A stretch of 64,000 nucleotides of DNA, from contig NZ_RWJF01000001.1 of assembly GCF_003970925.1 (NCBI RefSeq), positions 1,048,501 to 1,112,500 on the forward strand. Reading direction: 5' to 3'. A program made the position numbers and the translations under genes. This document shows positions 33,918-41,977 of this stretch, in pieces. The stretch's first letter is position 1. Each line of letters opens with the position of its first letter. This stretch comes from Sphingomonas ginkgonis (GTDB lineage: Bacteria > Pseudomonadota > Alphaproteobacteria > Sphingomonadales > Sphingomonadaceae). The notes beneath the pieces are model-generated. The model had not been told where the DNA came from. It searched no databases and was given only the letters and a program-made list of their open reading frames with translations.

Positions 33918-35789
33918 TCAGAGCGGGTAGCCCATCCGCTCCGCCCACGGCTTGAGGATTGGCAGGACGCCCTCCATCCGGTCGCGGTAGCGCTCCCACC
34001 GGCCGACCGAGCGGTCGTTGATCTGCTCGGTGATCTGCGCGTAACTCGGCGTCGCGACATGGCCGCGGTCCTGCGCGGTGCGGCGATGGTCGAGCATGCG
34101 GTCGCTCCACGGCAGGTTGAGGAAGCTCGCCAGCGGGCGAAGCTCGGCTTCGACGTCCTCGACCAGCCGCTCGTAGCGGACGAGGTGCAGCACCAACGGG
34201 AGCACCGCCCGGCAATGGGTCCAGAAATCGAGCACCCGCGCGTAGAGCCGTGCCGTGTCGTCGAGGGTGAGGAAGTTGGTCATGCCCTCGACCGGCTGGA
34301 AGCGGGTCATGAAGCCGCTGAGGACGACGTCGCAGGGATGCCGCTGGACGAAGATGAAGCGCGCGTCGGGGAAGATGCGGTGGATGAGTGGAACCTCGAT
34401 CGTGCCGAGCGGGAGCTTGTCGATCAGCAGCCGGGTGCCGCTCAGCCCGTCGACGTGCCGCGCCGCTTCCTCGAAGTAGACCGAGCGCAGCGCCTCGATC
34501 CGGTCGGGGCCGAGGGCCGCCAGCCGCTCGTAACCGCCGGCCGCCTCCGCCACCTTGCCGAGCATCGGCTTCTCCTCCGCCACGATGACGTCGGGATGGC
34601 CCATCAGCAGCGTGTCGAGGAGGGTGGTGCCCGAGCGCGGGAAGCCGATCATGAAGACCGGCGCGGGGCGATCGTGGAGTGGGCGCGGCCGCGGCCAGGA
34701 GCGGATCCAGCTGCGCGAGGCGAGGCGGGCGCGGTCGCTGATCGTATCGCGGAAGCGGCGCGCCTGGCGTTGCGGCTCGACCACCTCCAGCGCGGTCTCG
34801 CGGTTCATCGCCTCGAAGGCGGCGAAGGCCCGGTCGGCATCGTCGAGCCGGTCGTTGATCTGCCCGATCAGCAGCGCCCGGCTTCCCGGATCGGCCCCGG
34901 CCGGAACATGCTCGGCGGTGGCGAGCGCGGTCTCGTAATCGCCGCGCCGATAGGCCAGCCGGGCCTCGAGAAGATCGAGCCGGGCGTCGCGCACCCCGAT
35001 CGCGGCGAGCCGCTCGAGCGTCTGCGCGAACGCTTCCATCCGGTTCTCGGCTTCGTCCTGCTCGGCCCGGACCAGCAGCGCGCCGACATGGTCGGGGGCA
35101 CGGTGCAGCGCCTCGTCGATCGCCGCACGCGCCAAGTCCGGCCGGTCCATCAGGCTGTGCAGCCGGGCGATGGTGGTCTGGATCAGCGGGTCGGCGGGGT
35201 GCTCGGAATCATAGTCGAGCGCGCGGCGGAGCGCGTCCTCGCCGCGGCCGGCCAGCACCTCGGCGTCCGCCCACTTGTCGCGGAACACCGCCTGCGTGCG
35301 CCGGATGCGAAGCGAATGGGCCAATGCCTCGGCGCCTTCGGCGGGACGACCGAGAGCCACCAGACAGACGCCGAGCTGGCCCCAGCTCTCGAAATCCTGC
35401 GGCTCGCCGGCGACGATCGCGCGATAGGTGCGGACCGCCGCTTCGGGGTCGCCGCGGCGGCGCTGGATCTGGGCCGCGACCCGCGACTTCTCGCTCCCGT
35501 CCGGGACCTGCGCGAGCTGCGTTTCGGCCTCGTCGACCCGATCCAGCCCGACCAGGATCCGCGCCGACTCGAGCCGGGCGAAGACCTCCTGCGGGGCGAG
35601 GCCCAGTGCGTGCGAGAACTGCTCCAGTGCTTCTTCGAGCCGGACCTCGCGTGCCAGCAGCATGCCGGTGAAGATGCGGAGCCCGACGTCCTCGGGCGCC
35701 TCCGCGACGGCAAGCAGGCCGAGCTCCAGCGCAGCCGCAACCTGGCCCTGACGGACCAGTTCGATCGCCCTTCGCGCCGTCGGTGACAT
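33918..35789 (-). CDS. TPR-repeat sulfotransferase family protein
   Basis: 623 residues from ATG 35789. The N-terminal half is a string of tetratricopeptide-like repeats (LELGLLAVAEAPEDVGLRIF, ALEQFSHALGLAPQEVFARL and others, to about residue 330). The C-terminal half is a sulfotransferase domain with the PAPS 5'-phosphosulfate loop FMIGFPRSGTTLLDTLL and the 3'-phosphate block FIFVQRHPCDVVLSGFM. Such proteins are common in alphaproteobacteria; their acceptors are mostly unknown. No signal peptide is seen. It is the first gene of a pair with gabD. A palindromic candidate operator lies 75 nt upstream. Confidence 0.88.
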   Translation of the reverse strand: MSPTARRAIELVRQGQVAAALELGLLAVAEAPEDVGLRIFTGMLLAREVRLEEALEQFSHALGLAPQEVFARLESARILVGLDRVDEAETQLAQVPDGSEKSRVAAQIQRRRGDPEAAVRTYRAIVAGEPQDFESWGQLGVCLVALGRPAEGAEALAHSLRIRRTQAVFRDKWADAEVLAGRGEDALRRALDYDSEHPADPLIQTTIARLHSLMDRPDLARAAIDEALHRAPDHVGALLVRAEQDEAENRMEAFAQTLERLAAIGVRDARLDLLEARLAYRRGDYETALATAEHVPAGADPGSRALLIGQINDRLDDADRAFAAFEAMNRETALEVVEPQRQARRFRDTISDRARLASRSWIRSWPRPRPLHDRPAPVFMIGFPRSGTTLLDTLLMGHPDVIVAEEKPMLGKVAEAAGGYERLAALGPDRIEALRSVYFEEAARHVDGLSGTRLLIDKLPLGTIEVPLIHRIFPDARFIFVQRHPCDVVLSGFMTRFQPVEGMTNFLTLDDTARLYARVLDFWTHCRAVLPLVLHLVRYERLVEDVEAELRPLASFLNLPWSDRMLDHRRTAQDRGHVATPSYAQITEQINDRSVGRWERYRDRMEGVLPILKPWAERMGYPL

Positions 35790-35864
35790 GGATCCAACCA
35801 CCAGAAGGTGAAGGATCAGCAATGTCGGAGCGCCAAGATTGTTTCGACCAACGGAGGTGCGAAG

Positions 35865-35890
35865 CTTACAGATCCTGTCCATTCTGTAAG
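35865..35890. promoter_or_regulatory. Candidate operator: 8-bp perfect inverted repeat
   Basis: CTTACAGA (35865-35872) and TCTGTAAG (35883-35890) are perfect inverted repeats with a 10-nt spacer, so the half-site centres are 18 bp apart, close to two helical turns. The site lies in the divergent region, 75 nt from the sulfotransferase start and 100 nt from the SCP2 start. No matching regulator gene is adjacent. Confidence 0.5.
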
Positions 35891-35990
35891 GATTCGCTCA
35901 ATTTCGGCACTGGCGAGAGCCGTCCCGCGGAGCGCTCTTGTCCGTCCCGCGCTCGGCGGATAGCAGCCGGACGATCAGAGGAGTGAAGAG

Positions 35991-36293
35991 ATGACCAAGC
36001 AGGAACTCGTCGCGAAGATGCAGGAGACCGGTGCGGTAGTCCCCGGAAAGACGGTCAAGATCGACTTCGGCGGTGACGAGGGCGCGATCATGCTCGACGG
36101 CAAGGCCAACCAGGTCGCCGAGGGCAACGAGCCGGCCGACACCACCATCAAGGTCAGCTGGAACGACTGGGAGCAGCTCGCCAGCGGTCAGCTCGACGGG
36201 ATGACCGCCTTCATGACCGGCAAGCTCAAGGTCGAGGGCGATATGGCGAACGCGATGCAGCTGCAGGGCGTGCTGGCGAAGCTCAAGGGCTGA
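35991..36293 (+). CDS. SCP2 sterol-binding domain protein
   Basis: 100 residues, essentially a lone SCP2 domain: KTVKIDFGGDEGAIMLDGKA, ADTTIKVSWNDWEQLASGQLDGMTAFMTGKLKVEGD (in blocks) and a final AMQLQGVLAKLKG. SCP2 domains bind lipids or acyl-CoAs in a hydrophobic tunnel. A strong GAGGAGTGAAGAG leader sits before the ATG. It lies just upstream of the 3-oxoacid CoA-transferase genes, which fits a role in acyl-CoA handling, though that is inference. Confidence 0.9.
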   Translation: MTKQELVAKMQETGAVVPGKTVKIDFGGDEGAIMLDGKANQVAEGNEPADTTIKVSWNDWEQLASGQLDGMTAFMTGKLKVEGDMANAMQLQGVLAKLKG

Positions 36294-36301
36294 TCCGCGA
36301 C

Positions 36302-36329
36302 GCAAAGTTGAAAGTCGGTTCAACTTTGC
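36302..36329. repeat. 11-bp perfect inverted repeat before the CoA-transferase gene
   Basis: GCAAAGTTGAA (36302-36312) and TTCAACTTTGC (36319-36329) pair perfectly over a 6-nt loop. The hairpin begins 9 nt after the SCP2 stop and ends 26 nt before the CoA-transferase ATG. No U run follows, so it is better read as an operator, RNA-stability hairpin or attenuator than as a standard terminator. Confidence 0.6.
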
Positions 36330-36355
36330 CTAGGCGGTGGCGAGCAGGAGGATGA

Positions 36356-37078
36356 ATGGCCAAGAAGATCTACCCTGACGCCGCCGCCGCGCTCGACGCG
36401 CTGCTGTTCGACGGGATGACCATCGCCGCCGGCGGGTTCGGCCTGTGCGGCATTCCCGAGCGGCTGATCGACGCGATCCAGGCGAGCGGGGTCAAGGACC
36501 TCACCATCGCCTCCAACAATGCCGGTATCGACAACGAAGGGCTCGGCAAGCTGCTGCGCACCCGGCAGGTCAAGAAGATGATCTCGTCCTACGTCGGCGA
36601 GAACAAGGAGTTCGAGCGGCAATATCTCGCCGGCGAGCTGGAGGTCGAGTTCTGCCCGCAGGGCACGCTCGCCGAGCGGATGCGTGCGGGCGGGGCGGGG
36701 ATCCCGGGCTTCTACACGAAGACCGGGGTTGGGACGAAGGTCGCCGAGGCCAAGGAAGTGAAGAGCTTCGACGGTCCGAACGGCCCCGAGGACTATATCC
36801 TCGAGCGCGGGATCTTCGCCGACCTTGCTATTGTCAAGGGCTGGAAGGCGGACGAGAGCGGCAACCTCCTGTTCCGCAAGACGGCGCGCAACTTCAACCA
36901 GCCGGCGGCGACCTGCGGGCGGACCTGCATCGTCGAGGTGGAGGAGATCGTTCCGGTCGGCAGCCTCGACCCCGACTGCATCCACCTGCCGTCCATCTAT
37001 GTGAACCGGCTGGTGCTCGGCGCGCCGTACGACAAGAAGATCGAGTTCCGCACCGTCCGGCAGCGCGAAGCGGCATAG
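36356..37078 (+). CDS. scoA: 3-oxoacid CoA-transferase, subunit A
   Basis: 240 residues with the class I CoA-transferase alpha-subunit signature: [62 protein letters not shown] (in blocks) and [28 protein letters not shown]. With subunit B it moves CoA from succinyl-CoA to acetoacetate or a similar 3-oxoacid. The catalytic glutamate is on subunit B, which is not adjacent: a GST gene lies between the two. Confidence 0.92.
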   Translation: MAKKIYPDAAAALDALLFDGMTIAAGGFGLCGIPERLIDAIQASGVKDLTIASNNAGIDNEGLGKLLRTRQVKKMISSYVGENKEFERQYLAGELEVEFCPQGTLAERMRAGGAGIPGFYTKTGVGTKVAEAKEVKSFDGPNGPEDYILERGIFADLAIVKGWKADESGNLLFRKTARNFNQPAATCGRTCIVEVEEIVPVGSLDPDCIHLPSIYVNRLVLGAPYDKKIEFRTVRQREAA

Positions 37079-37091
37079 GGAGCCGGCCTTC

Positions 37092-37739
37092 ATGCGCCTC
37101 TACGTCTTTCCGTTCGCCCCCAACGTGATGCGCGTGCAGGTCATCGCGGCGGAGAAGGGCATCGCGCTAGAACAGGTCAATGTTCCCGACCTGCCGCCGG
37201 GTCGCTTCGCCGAGATCAATCCGCTCGGCCAGGTCCCCGCGCTCGAACTCGACGACGGCGAGGTCATCACCGAATCGCTGACCATCGGCCAGTATCTCGA
37301 CGCCGTCTCCGGCGCGCCCTTCCTCCACGGTGACAGCGCGCTTGAGCGGGCGCGGATCGGCATGTGGGAGCGGCGGGCCGAGATGGCGCTGTTCCTGCCC
37401 AGCATCGAATATGGCCACCACACCCACTCCATGTTCGCCTCCTTCGTGACCCAGCACGCCGAGTGGGCGGCGACGCTGACGCCGCGCGCCGAGAAGATGC
37501 TGGCAGTAATGGGCGACCGGCTCGACCGCTCGCCCTGGCTCGCCGGCGACGCGTTCAGCGCCGCCGACATCACCGCCGCGCTCGGTTATTTCGGGCTGGT
37601 CGCGTTCGGCGGCATCCGGCCGTCCGATCGTCCGTCGCTCCAGGCCTGGTCGGGAACGATGCTCGCCCGGCCGAGCCTCGCCCCGCTGCGCGAGGCGGCG
37701 GCCTATCTTCAGACCCAAGCCAAGGAAGCAAGCGCGTAA
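37092..37739 (+). CDS. Glutathione S-transferase family protein
   Basis: 215 residues. The N-terminal thioredoxin-like domain has [21 protein letters not shown] and [20 protein letters not shown] with the cis-proline and the glutathione-binding Glu-Ser. The C-terminal helical domain has the [23 protein letters not shown]-capping block. It lies 13 nt after scoA, and its stop shares one base with the scoB ATG, so all three are co-translated. Its substrate is unknown. Its place between two subunits of one enzyme is unusual. Confidence 0.9.
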   Translation: MRLYVFPFAPNVMRVQVIAAEKGIALEQVNVPDLPPGRFAEINPLGQVPALELDDGEVITESLTIGQYLDAVSGAPFLHGDSALERARIGMWERRAEMALFLPSIEYGHHTHSMFASFVTQHAEWAATLTPRAEKMLAVMGDRLDRSPWLAGDAFSAADITAALGYFGLVAFGGIRPSDRPSLQAWSGTMLARPSLAPLREAAAYLQTQAKEASA

Positions 37740-38395
37740 TGGCGACCCAAGTCGAAGCGAAGGGCTGGACCCGCGACCAGATGGCGGCCCGCGCCGCCCG
37801 CGAGCTGGAGGACGGCTATTACGTCAACCTCGGGATCGGCATCCCGACGCTGGTCGCCAACCATGTCCCCGCGGGCATGGAGGTCACGCTCCAGTCCGAG
37901 AACGGCATGCTCGGCATCGGACCCTTCCCCTACGACGACGCGGTCGACCCCGACCTCATCAACGCCGGCAAGCAGACGGTCAGCGAGCTCGACAAGACGA
38001 GCTATTTCTCCTCCGCCGACAGTTTCGCGATGATCCGCGGCGGGCACATCGACCTCGCCGTGCTCGGCGGGATGGAAGTGAGCGAGGGCGGCGACCTCGC
38101 CAACTGGATGGTGCCCGGCAAGATGATCAAGGGCATGGGCGGGGCGATGGACCTCGTCGCCGGGGTCAAGAAGATCATCGTCGTCATGGAGCATAACGCC
38201 AGGGACGGCAGCCCCAAGTTCATCCCCGACTGCACCCTGCCGCTGACCGGAAAGAATGTCGTCGACATGATCATCACCGACAAGGCGGTGTTCCAGCGCC
38301 CCGACCACCAGAGCCCGTTCCGGCTGGTCGAGCTGGCGCCGGGGATCAGCGCCGAGGACGTCCGCGCCGCCACCACCGCGCACTTCGTCGAATGA
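37739..38395 (+). CDS. scoB: 3-oxoacid CoA-transferase, subunit B
   Basis: 218 residues from ATG 37739, overlapping the GST stop (TAATG). It contains [18 protein letters not shown], the catalytic glutamate in [39 protein letters not shown] (in blocks) and [14 protein letters not shown]. It pairs with subunit A encoded upstream; the catalytic Glu forms the covalent CoA thioester. The stop overlaps the next lipoprotein gene (ATGA). Confidence 0.93.
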   Translation: MATQVEAKGWTRDQMAARAARELEDGYYVNLGIGIPTLVANHVPAGMEVTLQSENGMLGIGPFPYDDAVDPDLINAGKQTVSELDKTSYFSSADSFAMIRGGHIDLAVLGGMEVSEGGDLANWMVPGKMIKGMGGAMDLVAGVKKIIVVMEHNARDGSPKFIPDCTLPLTGKNVVDMIITDKAVFQRPDHQSPFRLVELAPGISAEDVRAATTAHFVE

Positions 38396-38700
38396 TCCGC
38401 GCGGCGCCGCTGCTGCTGCTGTCGGCGCTCGCCGGCTGCGGCGAGGCGGCGCCGACGGTGATCGACGGCTCCTCGCCCGCCGCCTTCGCGCGGACGACCG
38501 GAATCGCGCGCAACGAGCTGCCCTATGCGGACCGGCTGACCTTCGACGAGGCGCTGCGCACCGCCGGCGGCCGCCGCTTCGCCCGGCGCGATTCCGACGG
38601 GCTGGCGCGGACCAGCTTCGACGGGCTGACCGCGGCCGAGGTGGTCGCCGAGCAGCGCAGCCACGAGGAGGCCGCCGCGCCCGACCAGGAGGAACCATGA
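38392..38700 (+). CDS. Small hypothetical lipoprotein (102 aa)
   Basis: It begins [19 protein letters not shown], a clear lipoprotein signal with lipobox LAGC. The rest is short and charged: [38 protein letters not shown] and a Glu-rich tail. I recognise no family. It overlaps both neighbours by 4 nt (ATGA at the scoB stop and at the following GST start), so it is embedded in a tightly coupled scoA-GST-scoB-lipoprotein-GST operon. Confidence 0.75.
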   Translation: MIRAAPLLLLSALAGCGEAAPTVIDGSSPAAFARTTGIARNELPYADRLTFDEALRTAGGRRFARRDSDGLARTSFDGLTAAEVVAEQRSHEEAAAPDQEEP

Positions 38701-39383
38701 CGCTCACCCTGTTCACCGCCAACCGCAACTATTCGAGCTGGTCGCTCCGCCCCTGGGTGCTGATGAAGGTGCTGGGCATCCCCTTCGAGGACCGCATCGT
38801 CACTTTCGCTGGGCTCGACAACCGAGCCGCCTTCCGCGCCTTCAGCCCGACCGGCACCGTCCCCGCGCTGCACGACGGCGGGCGGGTGGTGTGGGACTCG
38901 CTCGGGATCGCCCTCTATCTCGCCGATCGTTTCGCCGGGGTCTGGCCGGAGGACGAGGCGGCGAGAGCCTGGGCGCAATGCGCCGTGTGCGAGATGCACG
39001 CCGGCTTCGCGGCGCTCCGCAACGACTGTACGATGAACGTCGGGGTCCGCGTCCGCCGCCATCCCGACAGTCCGGCGCTGGCCCGCGACCTCGCGCGGAT
39101 TGCCGAGCTGTTCGAGGAGGGGCTGGAGCGGTTCGGCGGCCCGTTCCTCGCCGGGCCTGCCTTCACCGCCGCGGACGCCTTCTACGCGCCGGTGGTGTAC
39201 CGGGTCCGCACCTACGACATCGCGCTCGGCCCGCTGGCGACCGGCTGGAGCGAGCGGATGCTGGCGCTACCGGCGATGCGCGCGTGGGAGGAAGCGGCGC
39301 TGGCCGAACCCTATCGCGAGGCGGGCCACGAGGCCGAGCTTGCCGCCGCCGGCGCGATCCTCGAGGACCGGCGACGGGCCTGA
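38697..39383 (+). CDS. Glutathione S-transferase family protein
   Basis: 228 residues. It opens with LTLFTANRNYSSWSLRPWVLMK, a motif typical of one bacterial GST subgroup, followed by FSPTGTVPALHDGGRVVWDSLGIALYLADRF (in blocks). The C-terminal helical domain has GPFLAGPAFTAADAFYAPVV. It is the last gene of the sco operon and overlaps the lipoprotein stop. Convergent with the DUF418 gene, with one base between the stop codons. Substrate unknown; it is only distantly similar to the other GST in the operon. Confidence 0.9.
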   Translation: MTLTLFTANRNYSSWSLRPWVLMKVLGIPFEDRIVTFAGLDNRAAFRAFSPTGTVPALHDGGRVVWDSLGIALYLADRFAGVWPEDEAARAWAQCAVCEMHAGFAALRNDCTMNVGVRVRRHPDSPALARDLARIAELFEEGLERFGGPFLAGPAFTAADAFYAPVVYRVRTYDIALGPLATGWSERMLALPAMRAWEEAALAEPYREAGHEAELAAAGAILEDRRRA

Positions 39384-39384
39384 C

Positions 39385-40743
39385 CTAGCCCGCGGGGACC
39401 AGCCCGGGGGGCACCTCCGTCCCGCCGCTCGCCTTGCGGAACGGCATCCGGCGTTGGTAGGCCAGGCTCTTCCAGACCCATTCGCACGGGCCGCTCGCGA
39501 AGTGGCGGAGCCAGAGATTGGCCGCCGCCAGCTCGCCGATGATCACCGCCGCCGCGAGGTCCATCAGCGCGGTAAAGCCGAGTTTCCCGTACATGTTGAG
39601 GCCCCACGGCGCGAACACCAGCCACATCATCAGCAGGCTGGTGAAGAGATAGACGGTGAGCGGCATCCGGCCGGCGGCCTGGAACGGCTGGAGCAGCGTC
39701 CGCCCGACCCGCGCGCGCAGCACCAGCTGGACGAGCGCGACATGGCCGATCACCACGCCGAGGCGGCTCAGGTCATAGAGGATGCCCTCCCAGTGCGGAC
39801 CGGGAATGGCGTTGATGAAGTCGCTGCTCGGGATCGCCCGCAACGGCAGGCCGAAGGCGTAGCCGCCGACCAGCAGGGCGACATAGACCCGGGTCCGCGC
39901 CAGCCCCTGGATCACGCCGAGGCGGTAGAGCGCCATCCCGACCAGCATCGTCCCGACGATCTCGGCCTCGATGATCCAGAAGAAGCCCATGATCTGCAGC
40001 CAGTAGCCGGCGACTCCCGACCAGTATCCGGCGAAGCCGCTGTTGTGCTGGGCGACGGCCTTGCGCGCCTTGTCCGCCTGCTTCTTGTCCGCGGCGGGAA
40101 GGGTGTGGAGGCTGGTGAGCCGTTCGCCGAACGGCTCGGCGAGCTTCTTGTCGTCGGCGCTGACCGGCCGGTGCGCCGCGGTCGCCGCCTGGACCCGCTC
40201 GTAGGCGGCGCGCGATTGCACGCCCTGGTCGTAGTTGCTGTAGCTGAAGACGACCAGCCCGACGAAGAACAGCGCGGCCCAGCCGAGCAGTGCCCTCGCG
40301 TCCAGCTTGCGGAAGGCGAACAGGAAGGTCGCGGCGATCCCGTAGACCAGCAGGATGTCGCCCCACCACAGCAGCAGGAAAGCGTTGACCAGCCCCAGCA
40401 CGCACAGCAGCAGGTTGCGGCGGAAATGGAGGTCGGCGACCTCGACCGGCCCGTCAGCGGTCATCGCCTTTCGAGCCATGATCAGGATTCCGGCGCCGAA
40501 CAGCAGCTCGAGCATGCCGCGCTGGGTCCCGTCGAGGAAAACCTGCTGAACCCACCACAGTCGCTGGTCGCTCGCGGTCCAACTCGGCCAGCGCGGGTCG
40601 TGCAGGTCAAAGCTGGGCAGGCCCATGCCCGGGATGTTCATGAAGAGGATGAACAGGATCGCGATGCCACGAAGCACGTCGAGCGAGGCGATCCGCTCGC
40701 TGCTGCCGATACGCTCGATACCGAGAGTCTGGCCGTCCGCCAT
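39385..40743 (-). CDS. DUF418 multipass membrane protein
   Basis: 452 residues with about ten membrane helices. The N-terminus SLDVLRGIAILFILFMNIPGM resembles the acyltransferase-3/YeiB group, followed by DQRLWWVQQVFLDGTQRGMLELLFGAG and LHFRRNLLLCVLGLVNAFLLLWWGDIL (in blocks). The C-terminal DUF418 region contains MPLTVYLFTSLLMMWLVF and FASGPCEWVWKSLAY. The function of DUF418 proteins is unknown; a role in cell-surface modification has been suggested on the basis of fold. A charged loop (about residues 165-230) is inserted in the middle. Confidence 0.88.
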   Translation of the reverse strand: MADGQTLGIERIGSSERIASLDVLRGIAILFILFMNIPGMGLPSFDLHDPRWPSWTASDQRLWWVQQVFLDGTQRGMLELLFGAGILIMARKAMTADGPVEVADLHFRRNLLLCVLGLVNAFLLLWWGDILLVYGIAATFLFAFRKLDARALLGWAALFFVGLVVFSYSNYDQGVQSRAAYERVQAATAAHRPVSADDKKLAEPFGERLTSLHTLPAADKKQADKARKAVAQHNSGFAGYWSGVAGYWLQIMGFFWIIEAEIVGTMLVGMALYRLGVIQGLARTRVYVALLVGGYAFGLPLRAIPSSDFINAIPGPHWEGILYDLSRLGVVIGHVALVQLVLRARVGRTLLQPFQAAGRMPLTVYLFTSLLMMWLVFAPWGLNMYGKLGFTALMDLAAAVIIGELAAANLWLRHFASGPCEWVWKSLAYQRRMPFRKASGGTEVPPGLVPAG

Positions 40744-40874
40744 TGCCGCCCCCTATGCGCAATGAGTCGAAACTGGCGGAACCATGCGCTTTTGACGTCA
40801 GGACGGCAAGCTCGCTGCTGGACGAGCGCTCCGCTCGCCCCTATCTCGCGAGCCAAGGACCATAGGGGCATGGA

Positions 40875-41204
40875 ATGACGACCTTCGACGACCGCGAGCG
40901 CGCCTTCGAGACCAAGTTCGCGCATGACGAGGAAATGAACTTCCGCATCATCGCCCGGCGCAACCGGCTGATGGGGCAGTGGGCGGCGCAGAAGATGGGG
41001 CTGTCGGAGGTGGAGGCGGAAGCCTATGCCAAGGACGTGGTGCGCGCCGATTTCGAGAGCGCCGGCGACGACGATGTCGTGCGCAAGCTGCTCGGCGACC
41101 TGACCGGCGCCAATGTCGAGATCGACGAGTCGGCGATCCGCCAAGCGCTCGACCACAAGTTCGTCGACGCCCGTCGCCAGATCATCGAGCAGACGAACCT
41201 CTAG
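40875..41204 (+). CDS. DUF1476 protein, zeta-type inhibitor of F1-ATPase
   Basis: 109 residues, almost all helical: TTFDDRERAFETKFAHDEEMNFRIIARRNRLMGQWAA (in blocks) and a second half with VRKLLGDLTGANVEIDESAIRQAL. In Paracoccus this family was identified as the zeta subunit that inhibits ATP hydrolysis by the F1FO-ATP synthase, with the N-terminal helix as the inhibitory part. It is an alphaproteobacterial hallmark. The downstream bolA starts 2 nt after its stop. Confidence 0.92.
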   Translation: MTTFDDRERAFETKFAHDEEMNFRIIARRNRLMGQWAAQKMGLSEVEAEAYAKDVVRADFESAGDDDVVRKLLGDLTGANVEIDESAIRQALDHKFVDARRQIIEQTNL

Positions 41205-41206
41205 CC

Positions 41207-41452
41207 ATGCCGATGGCCGCCGCCGACATCGAAGCGCTGATCCTGGCCGCCATTCCGGACGCCCGGGTCGAGATCCGCGACCTGGCGGGGGACGGCGACC
41301 ATTATGCGGCGCGGGTCGTCAGCAGCAGCTTCGCCGGGCTGAGCCGGGTCCGGCAGCACCAGAAGGTCTACAACGCGCTCGGGGGACGCATGGGGGGTGA
41401 ACTTCACGCGCTGCAACTCGAGACCGCGGCGCCTTCGGGAGACGAACAGTGA
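41207..41452 (+). CDS. bolA: BolA family protein
   Basis: 81 residues from ATG 41207 (ATG 41213 also possible). It has the short BolA fold with DIEALILAAIPDARVEIRDLAGDGDHYAARVVSSSF in blocks, and the conserved HQKVYNALGGRMGGELHAL helix with the histidine used for Fe-S ligation. BolA proteins bind [2Fe-2S] clusters together with monothiol glutaredoxins. The next gene is that glutaredoxin, overlapping by 4 nt (GTGA). Confidence 0.93.
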   Translation: MPMAAADIEALILAAIPDARVEIRDLAGDGDHYAARVVSSSFAGLSRVRQHQKVYNALGGRMGGELHALQLETAAPSGDEQ

Positions 41453-41763
41453 GTGACGTGAACAGCCGGATCGACGAGATCGTGAAGGGCAACGACGTGG
41501 TGCTCTTCATGAAGGGCACCGCTCTCTTTCCCCAGTGCGGCTTCTCGTCGCGCGCGGTGGCGATCCTCGACCATCTCGGCGTGCCGTTCGAGACGGTGGA
41601 CGTGCTGCAGGACCAGGAGATCCGCCAGGGGATCAAGGGCTACAGCGAATGGCCGACCATCCCGCAGCTCTATGTGAAGGGCGAGTTCGTCGGCGGCTCG
41701 GACATCATGATGGAGATGTTCGAAAGCGGCGAGCTGCAGCAGCTGGTCGCGGCCGAAGCCTGA
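41449..41763 (+). CDS. grxD: Monothiol glutaredoxin (Grx4/GrxD)
   Basis: 104 residues starting GTG at 41449. The CGFS active site is present in FPQCGFSSRAVAIL, preceded by VVLFMKGT and followed by YSEWPTIPQLYVKGEFVGGSDI. It carries a bridging [2Fe-2S] cluster with BolA and takes part in Fe-S transfer and iron sensing. The gene pair bolA-grxD with DUF1476 in front is common in alphaproteobacteria. A very strong hairpin follows the stop. Confidence 0.96.
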   Translation: MSDVNSRIDEIVKGNDVVLFMKGTALFPQCGFSSRAVAILDHLGVPFETVDVLQDQEIRQGIKGYSEWPTIPQLYVKGEFVGGSDIMMEMFESGELQQLVAAEA

Positions 41764-41776
41764 GGCGGCGGAAACG

Positions 41777-41825
41777 AAAAGGGGACGGTGAGGGGACCAG
41801 AAACCGCTCACCGTCCCCTTTTGTT
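41777..41825 (+). terminator. Strong terminator hairpin after grxD
   Basis: A perfect 16-bp inverted repeat: AAAAGGGGACGGTGAG (41777-41792) pairs with CTCACCGTCCCCTTTT (41807-41822) over a 14-nt loop, with a T-rich continuation. It starts 13 nt after the grxD stop. The A-rich start and T-rich end make it work on both strands, and it closes the DUF1476-bolA-grxD operon. Confidence 0.9.
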
Positions 41826-41977
41826 TGGCGTGGAACCAAAGTGGACGTCTCTACTAAGCAGGGGGCGTGCCAAACCGAATAGAGTGGCGGAAAACCTAGG
41901 TTTCTGGATTTTGGGGGAGTGGGGTTGAGCGAGCGAGCGTCAAATTTTCCGACGCTTTTGGGACTGGAGCCGTCGAC

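Noticed and set aside
35783..35986. Plus-strand frame of 67 codons in the sulfotransferase/SCP2 intergenic region
   Set aside because: It contains several cysteines but crosses the palindromic operator candidate and starts inside the sulfotransferase gene. Composition does not look coding.
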